A DNA stretch of 64,000 nt from Byssochlamys sp. IMV 00236 (lineage: Eukaryota > Ascomycota > Eurotiomycetes > Eurotiales > Thermoascaceae): assembly GCA_001931875.2 (NCBI GenBank), contig MSJH02000540.1, forward strand, positions 1 to 64,000, in the 5' to 3' direction. The notes under the pieces were generated by a model. That model ran no database searches and was not told the DNA's origin. It saw nothing but the letters and a program-made list of their open reading frames with translations. The translations under genes were made by a program, and so were the position numbers. Below are positions 57,320 through 64,000 of this stretch, piece after piece. Every line of letters begins with the position of its first letter. Position 1 is the stretch's first letter.

Positions 57320-58782
57320 GAATAAGTTCCACTGAGGTGGGATGACCATGACATATCTATCAGCTCTAACTATAGTTGGAAAGAGCCGGATTCTGGTTTT
57401 TATATTACTGATACATGTACGCAGTTCCCCGCCTTGTAAGAAATGAGAAGACGGAATATTCAGTACATGCGCGGTGTCAGCTTCAGAACGCCAGTCTATG
57501 CTTACACTGATTCTCTCGCGTTATCATATTATGCAGATGCTTCGACCAGTAAATATTTACATACCAGAGTGGGGTGCTTCAATAATATATATTCGATGAG
57601 GTAACCTCTATGCACGAATACAACAGCTCAGGGATCTAGTACTCCGGAAGAATCGATCGGGGACATAGGAGATTCCATACTTATTGCGGCTGGATCGTAA
57701 TATGACCACCAATTGTTTTTACATTACGAGTCTGCCATTATCGACTAATCAAAAACGATATCTAGGGGGAAAAAAAGGAATATGATTTCAAAATGCTTCA
57801 TTTAATGCAAATTTTACGCTGCACAATTTACTGATCTTCCCAACTAGGTAGGCGATAATTATCATCTATACTACTAAGGCATAGTGCTCTCGAAGCCACA
57901 TAGCCAATGCTGCACATGAACTTGGGGGCCAATATAATAATAATACATGTAGTGACCTCGATTTCCGATGCTTCCTATGCTGATTATTAATAGGGTGTTT
58001 TCGGTGAGTTTAGTTATCTGTCAGATCTGCGTCTTCTGACTTCTGACCTTATCTAGTACGATGGAAGCCTCTAGGGAAATCTCGGGACCGTACCATAAGT
58101 AATTGGAGTTGTAGATATGGGTGATTCCATACAGCTGCCAAGAGGATGCCAGCCACGCCGTTCGTTCCCCAGGTATGCTGGAATTAATTAATATCATTTT
58201 TACCCCAAGGGGTTGGCAAAAGAAAGGGATGAAACCCTGGCTGGGCGTGTTACCCCGGGGACTCCGGATTCCCCCAAGCAGCCTTCCTGGAAGGGGGAAG
58301 CGGTGAGATCCGGGCGGGAGAGAACGAGGCCTGTTTAGTGGGCATCAGGATTCAGCTGTGAACATGAGCATGTCGGGGTTAATCATTAGACTAGTCTATC
58401 TAGTCTACGGAGTAGATAGGCTGAGTCGGCTGGACCCCCGCGTTCAACCAGATCTCTCAGCTGCGAGCCAGGTGAGAATGCGTGATCCCGGGGAGGAGAA
58501 GATCATTGCAGCCTCCTTGGCGAGGATTCCGAGGTCGATTGGACGCGAATTATGGCGATCTTCAGGACGGGGGATCGCAAGTAGTGATGCTGACAGTCAG
58601 ATGTTGGAGAACGGCTCGGTCTCTGTGTTTCTTAAGTTACTCCAAGGTCGGACCCGCATGTGCTCCGCATCCCGTTTACCTCTCGGGTAAATCACTGGCA
58701 TGTTCGGTCAGAACTGTAAAATTTGGAGAAGATGGCGGCTGGAAACCCGTCGAAAAAAAAAAAAGGATTCCGGCGCTGGAAC

Positions 58783-58813
<31 letters not shown>

Positions 58814-59877
58814 TTAGGTTACGAGATTCGATTGTGAGGTGCAGGCATGTTGCGTTGATGTCAGTGCATTCAGCTATTAATCTTATTATATTATCATTTC
58901 CATGTACTGTCAGCTCTGACGGATCTTTTGTCTTTCTTACCGGCCGAGAGACGACGAGTACTGCTGGTTCCCACGGTCACTCCTAGATAGATACTGTTCG
59001 GGATCAGGACACCCGATTCGAGCCTGCCATGGAGCGCTTGTTTTCCCGACTCGAAGGGATCTTGCGCGTGCTCCGAGATTCGGGGCCCTAGATAACCTTG
59101 GCGGGAGTTTTTCGTAGGATGGGTCCTCACGGGGCGATTAACTAGGAAAAGTGACAATGACTCAACTCTGGTTGCCCTTCTGGAGAACAACGGGTAGATA
59201 GATGCAAATCCAGTAGGACTCAGGAACTCAGGAGGGACGAGACAAGCGTCCAGTTACAGTATGAGTGTTAGTTACTTGGTATCCGTGAGATGCTACTCAA
59301 GTAGGCATAACGAGCAAGATAGTAGTATCAAATACTGTAACTAACTGCTAACTACCTTAGTTAACTAAGTATCTAACTACTAATAATAATACTAATAACT
59401 AAACAACCATCGGGGATACCGGAGCTTGGCCCGACCCCACGCCCCTGGCCGGGGCGGTGAAGGCCGTCGCTGAGTGTTTTTTTTTTGCTTACTGGGACTC
59501 GCGTGGCCTGCGCTGCGAAAGGCGTTAAGCTTCGCCGATTCCCGCAGGTCCTGGCGCAAAAAAAAACTGCGAGACGGCTATCACACTCTGGTTCTGTTTG
59601 GGACAGCTTCATTCAGTTCTATCATCGTCTCTGTCTGGCCTGGAGCTGTCATCCTGCGTTCCTGTGTCTCCCGTTGTGTATTATTGCCCTTGCTGTTATC
59701 TGTCCGGCCATTGCACGCTATCCGTTGTTCTGGTCCCTTTGTGTTAGCTTGCTCTGACCCTCAGTCACAAGTCAAGTTGTCCATACGGACACTCTGGGAA
59801 TAGGACGGGGCTTTGTGTGTGGCAGGACATCAATCCATCACTGTGATTGATTGCAGTTGTTGCAATTTGGAATTACC
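57320..59877. other. Long intergenic region, no gene supported
   Basis: AT-rich to ~58,100, GC-richer 58,150-58,750 with overlapping ORFs lacking coding features, then an AAT microsatellite, and finally the CT-rich promoter/leader of the carrier gene. A TACGGAGTA copy is at 58406. Confidence 0.45.
58783..58811 (+). repeat. (AAT)n microsatellite
   Basis: Nine uninterrupted AAT units plus AA. Lies in a non-coding region. Confidence 0.95.
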
Positions 59878-62178
59878 ATGTCGAGCGTGACGGAGACTGT
59901 CAAGGCGTCACTCCTGGGGACGGCGGAGGAGCCGCAGCTCACCCAGCAGATCAAGGCCAACTTCCTGAAGCATGCGCGCAAGGATGAACAGACCGGTGAA
60001 CTGTACATGACTGAGCAGGAGTTTGTGGAGGCCATTGCACCCAAGGAAGAGGACTATGTAAGTGGCTGCAGTCGTTGCCCTTGGTGTTGCGCAATGGGGT
60101 GAGTCATAGGTTGTTGAAAGCTGACTCGATTGTTTTCTGTCCACGGCAGCATAAAATCAAGCGCGAGCAGTACAGCATTCTCTTCGCCGTCGCCGATCGA
60201 CGACAGACGGGCCGGATAAACATCTCTGACTGGGCCACCTTCGAGAACCTGCTCAGCAAGCCCGATGCCGAGTACGAGGTTGCCTTCCGCCTGTTCGACG
60301 TCGAGGGCACCGGTGCGGTCAAGTACGAGACCTTCCAGAAACTGTACAATCTCAACAAAGGATCGGATGGCGTCCCCTTCGACTGGAACTCGGAATGGGC
60401 GTCGCTCTATGTCGGCAGGAAGAAGACCCGTCATGACATGACATACCCCCAGTTCGCACAGATGCTGCGTGGACTGCAGGGCGAGCGTATCCGCCAGGCC
60501 TTCCATTACTTCGACAAGGACGGTGATGGCTACATTGAGCCGGAAGATTTCCAGCGCATCATCCTGAGCACCGCCAGGCACAAGCTCTCCGACTACTTGC
60601 TGGAGCACCTCCCCACGCTCTGCAACATCTCTGCCGGCAGCAAGATCTCCTACGCCAACGTGCGCGCGTTCCAGAATGTCATCCGTGAGATGGATCTCAT
60701 TGATCTCATTCTGCGCGAGGCGACGCGCAAAAGTGATGATGGCAAGATCACGCGGGCTGATTTCCTGAACGAGGCGGCCCGCATCACCCGCTTTTCTTTC
60801 TTTACACCTATGGAGGCCGATATTCTGTTCCATTTCGCTGGTCTGGATGCACCCACGGGGAGACTCTCTCTCAAGGATTTCGCCAAGGTAATCGATGCGT
60901 CCTGGCACACCCCGCTGGCCCTGGGTGAACGAGCTGTCGCCTCGACCGCTGGCAAAGCGGTCGAAAAGACGAAATCCGTCCTCCACAATGTCCTGGAGTC
61001 GGTCCACCACTTTGCGCTCGGTAGCATTGCTGGAGCCTTTGGTGCTTTCATGGTCTACCCCATTGACCTGGTGAAAACAAGAATGCAGAACCAACGTAGC
61101 ACCCGTGTCGGTGAGAGGTTGTACAACAATTCCATCGACTGCGCGAGGAAGGTCATTCGCAATGAGGGCTTCTTGGGTCTCTACTCGGGTGTCTTGCCCC
61201 AGCTGATCGGTGTCGCTCCCGAGAAGGCCATCAAACTGACTGTTAACGACCTGGTCCGCGGCCACTTCACCGACAAGCAAACAGGAAAGATTTGGTACCC
61301 CTGGGAGATTTTGGCGGGTGGTACGGCCGGAGCTTGTCAAGTGGTAAGTCGAGTTAACGATCGCCTTGAGTCGACGAGACTAATCTAATCTAATCCACCA
61401 GATCTTCACCAACCCTCTGGAAATCGTGAAGATCCGTCTGCAAGTGCAGGGCGAGATCGCCAAGAATGTCGAAGGTGCTCCTCGTCGATCAGCGATGTGG
61501 ATCGTGAAGAACCTTGGTTTGGTAGGTCTGTACAAGGGTGCCAGTGCTTGTCTGCTTCGCGATGGTGGGTTCAATCTTTCATACATCTAAAGAAGCGTAT
61601 GGAACTGACCCGGTTTAGTTCCTTTCTCCGCCATCTATTTCCCCACCTATTCCCACCTCAAGTCCGACTTTTTCGGAGAGTCGCAGACCAAGAAGCTTGG
61701 CGTTGTGCAGCTCCTGACCGCCGGTGCCATTGCGGGTATGCCTGCAGCTTACCTGACAACCCCGTGCGATGTTATCAAGACTCGTCTGCAAGTCGAGGCC
61801 CGCAAGGGAGAGACCGGATACACGTCTCTGCGTCACTGCGCGACGACCGTTTGGAAGGAGGAGGGCTTCCGGGCTTTCTTCAAGGGAGGACCAGCTCGTA
61901 TTCTCCGTTCCTCTCCTCAGTTCGGTTTCACCCTTGCAGCGTATGAAGTCCTCCAGAATGTGCTGCCTATGCCCGGATCTGAGGCTGCGATGACCTCTAT
62001 TACGCCCACCGGTAGTGTCGAACCCGGCGTCGGCCTGCAGGTTGCCAAGGCCCCTCTTCCGTACCTGAGATGTCGCAACGCTCTGAAGCTCATCCTCGAC
62101 CTCGATGAGAACTTTGGTCGCGTGAAGGTCCCAGAGGGCGAGAAGTGGCCCAAGTTCCTCTCGACTCCGAAGCAATGA
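59878..62178 (+). CDS. Mitochondrial aspartate-glutamate carrier (EF-hand type, aralar/citrin-like)
   Basis: Four exons (59878-60057, 60150-61343, 61402-61564, 61619-62178) close to 698 residues, the size of aspartate-glutamate carriers. The N-terminal ~320 residues are EF-hand repeats; the best calcium loop is [13 protein letters not shown] near 183. The C-terminal carrier domain has the three Px[DE]xx[KR] repeats: [13 protein letters not shown] (~360), [13 protein letters not shown] (~463) and [13 protein letters not shown] (~555). It exchanges matrix aspartate for cytosolic glutamate plus a proton across the inner membrane, feeding the malate-aspartate shuttle; calcium control is typical of animal members and uncertain in fungi. 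The start at 59878 gives a conserved-looking N-terminus ([20 protein letters not shown]). Codons are C-ending, suggesting good expression. S. cerevisiae AGC1 is shorter in the N-terminal domain. Confidence 0.95.
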
Positions 62179-62943
62179 ACAATTCATGGGATTATAAAAA
62201 AAAGTGACGATTTAAGGCTTTCCGTGCAAGGTGATTTCCTCTGTATCTCTTTCTTTTTTTCTCTCTCTGGGAATCGGGTCAGACTAGAGCGTTAGACTTA
62301 GATCTCCAAATTTGGGTGTTTCCCAAATGAGCAAACAGCAGACGACACCGTTGATGACAGTACAGCGGGTAGTCGAGAAGGGATCGTTGCATGGTCATTA
62401 CTACATGTGTACTCCTAGGGGTTTCTGTTCTTTTTTTTCTCCGGTGTACATGCGCCCCTCGCCTTGTGGCAGTATGCAGTTGCGTTGCATTTGTGTTGTT
62501 ATTCTTCTTTGCTTCTTTCAATGTTTTCCTAGCGAGTTCCCATCCGGTTCGGTCATGCATGTAACTACGCTCTGTTATGGTGCAGCGCCTCATTCGTCTG
62601 TGTTTCTTTTTTTTAAGCCCAATATTCAATGAACGGAAACAGGTTTCGTCTCAATCACGTTTTCTCTCTGGTTTCTTCGGCTATATCCTTATCTCCTGTC
62701 TAGACGGTTTCATTTGTTCTAGACGATCAACTCTACAAATAGAATTTGCTAGATTAGAGCAGTACACTGTCTGTATATGTATGTACGTCTGGTAGAAAAA
62801 GTATAGTTAACTATATATATGTATATATAAGATCCTAAAAAGATCTATAACCACAATACTCCACACCACTTACAAAGTTTAGAATTAAAGCAACCCAGCG
62901 AATTCCCCAATCAATTAAGATTCTCTATAGAGAAGTATAATAT

Positions 62944-62987
<44 letters not shown>
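62944..62987 (+). repeat. (ATC)n microsatellite
   Basis: About 14 uninterrupted ATC units in AT-rich non-coding DNA. Confidence 0.95.
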
Positions 62988-63320
62988 AATAGAAACATAC
63001 TACTATGTATTATCATTCAATATATTCATGAAAACGTCCCCGTCTTAAATAAAACTCGGAGCGAAATACTCAAAATCGACAACGGGGCATCTCCGGAATC
63101 CGGACTAAGGGAAGATTTCTACTTCAATTTCATTCATTTATTCATTGGTAATTACTGTATTACTTATTCTAGATAGATAGATAAATAGATAGTATATTAT
63201 TATTATTAGTTACCTAGTTACCTAGGTACTGTACTAAGTTACTGTCTCGGATATCTCGTATCTAGTCTATCTGGATTCTAGACTAACTTACTCTCAGACT
63301 TCAGTAGACAGGACGAAGTA

Positions 63321-63347
63321 TGGGTCTGGGTCTGGGTCTGGGTCTGG
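63321..63347 (+). repeat. (TGGGTC)4 hexanucleotide repeat
   Basis: Four TGGGTC units plus TGG. Not the TTAGGG telomere repeat; no subtelomeric context is evident. Confidence 0.9.
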
Positions 63348-63711
63348 TTAAAGTGTCTTGGTAAAATGGCGGTCTGGAATTATTGTACTGTGATTGAGTG
63401 ATGATTCTTAGATAGATAGATATCTACATGTAATAGTTTCGTTTCGGCTGGGATTAGTCTCTGAGAGTTAGTATTATTGGATGAGAGTGATGAAGGAAAG
63501 GAATAGACTGAAGGAAGCCGAGATAAATCCGATATGTAGATAGTGGAGATGAGTATGGATGTTGCTTTGTGGAGTTGCTCTAGGTAGCTTTTGTTTTTGT
63601 TTTTTGATACTGAAACTAGGATTAACGCTATTTCGTTCTCCACATTTGAGATAGAGTGTATAGGACTATATGAGCTATGTACTATGTATTTAATAATATG
63701 TATGTACAATG

Positions 63712-63942
63712 CTAAAAGTTTCGCGAGCCAATAGCTCGAGTCCAGTTGATGTGATTAGTGGGAGTTTGGGTATCAAGTTGCGCATGAGGTAGTCTCATCA
63801 AGCCGTTTGTCCGCAGTAGGGCGACTTTAGCGGATCTGCCCGGAACGGGAATTTTCTTTTCTTCAACGTTCCCTTGTGGTTCTGGAAGACTGTACTCCGT
63901 ATCTATATCATCTCCGCGCGTCCCTATCATGGCCATGGCCAA
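63712..63942 (-). CDS. Possible 3' exon of an unrecognised gene at the right edge
   Basis: An open frame reading MIGTRGDDIDTEYSLPEPQG and ending TNHINWTRAIGSRNF, hydrophilic and coding-like. The start may be in an upstream exon near or beyond the window end. No family recognised. Confidence 0.25.
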   Translation of the reverse strand: MAMAMIGTRGDDIDTEYSLPEPQGNVEEKKIPVPGRSAKVALLRTNGLMRLPHAQLDTQTPTNHINWTRAIGSRNF

Positions 63943-64000
63943 TCTGAGAGCTGGTTATGAGTCGGTGTACCGGCCATAACTGGTGGGGCTTCTTTTTCTC

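Larger units (their letters stand above)
62179..63711. other. AT-rich microsatellite-rich flank of the carrier gene
   Basis: 3' flank of the carrier gene with several T-runs, then dense short repeats (ATC, GATA, TGGGTC). No gene seen. Confidence 0.5.

Noticed and set aside
60054..61340. 428-codon minus ORF
   Set aside because: Antisense shadow of the biased aspartate-glutamate carrier gene.
63321..63347. TGGGTC repeats as telomere sequence
   Set aside because: The unit differs from TTAGGG, only four copies exist, and unique sequence continues after it.

Overview
This window is nuclear DNA of a filamentous ascomycete, most likely a member of the Eurotiales (Aspergillus/Penicillium type). Introns are mostly 45-90 bp with GT-AG ends and CTRAY-like branch points. 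The intron-free elongation factor 3 gene and the intron-rich ribosomal protein gene fit this, as do the many small kinase-like genes and relics. No bacterial operon structure is present. I assigned the species group from gene style only and cannot name the species.

Layout: 1-5.3 kb holds a short spliced hypothetical gene with a broken 3' end, then the ABC-F translation factor EF-3 (minus). 5.3-11 kb is mostly non-coding except for a Pro/Gly-rich glycine-zipper protein (8.5-9.4 kb). 11-19 kb is an accessory, repeat-rich stretch: two diverged copies of an unrecognised five-exon gene, a 14-bp minisatellite inside ~180-bp tandem repeats, a CTG/TTG tract and a Ty3/gypsy gag-protease relic lodged in the second copy. 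19-22 kb has an SRPK-like kinase and a basic hypothetical protein. 23-29.3 kb looks like a small, partly decayed aromatic-catabolism locus: an FAD monooxygenase, a Zn2Cys6 regulator and a broken vanillyl-alcohol-oxidase-type gene. 30-43.7 kb is a conserved housekeeping block: ribosomal protein uS15 (S13), the FAN1 nuclease, the COMPASS subunit Sdc1, a Tra2-type RNA-binding protein, the NuA3 subunit Nto1, and a small gene with a 9-nt microexon. 44-48 kb is sparse and contains a kinase relic. 48-52 kb has a Myb-like gene, the mitochondrial t6A synthase Qri7 and a small conserved-looking protein. 53-55 kb has an APH-type kinase relic. 56-62 kb has a PAP2-type membrane enzyme and the mitochondrial aspartate-glutamate carrier, followed by an AT-rich, microsatellite-rich tail.

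The functional themes are translation and RNA (EF-3, uS15, Tra2-like, Qri7), chromatin (Nto1, Sdc1) and DNA repair (FAN1). FAN1/SDC1 and NTO1/the microexon gene are each divergently arranged. Exon boundaries were set by hand from splice signals and frame continuity; lengths in codons close exactly for every multi-exon gene reported with high confidence. All family assignments come from motif recognition, not from a database search.
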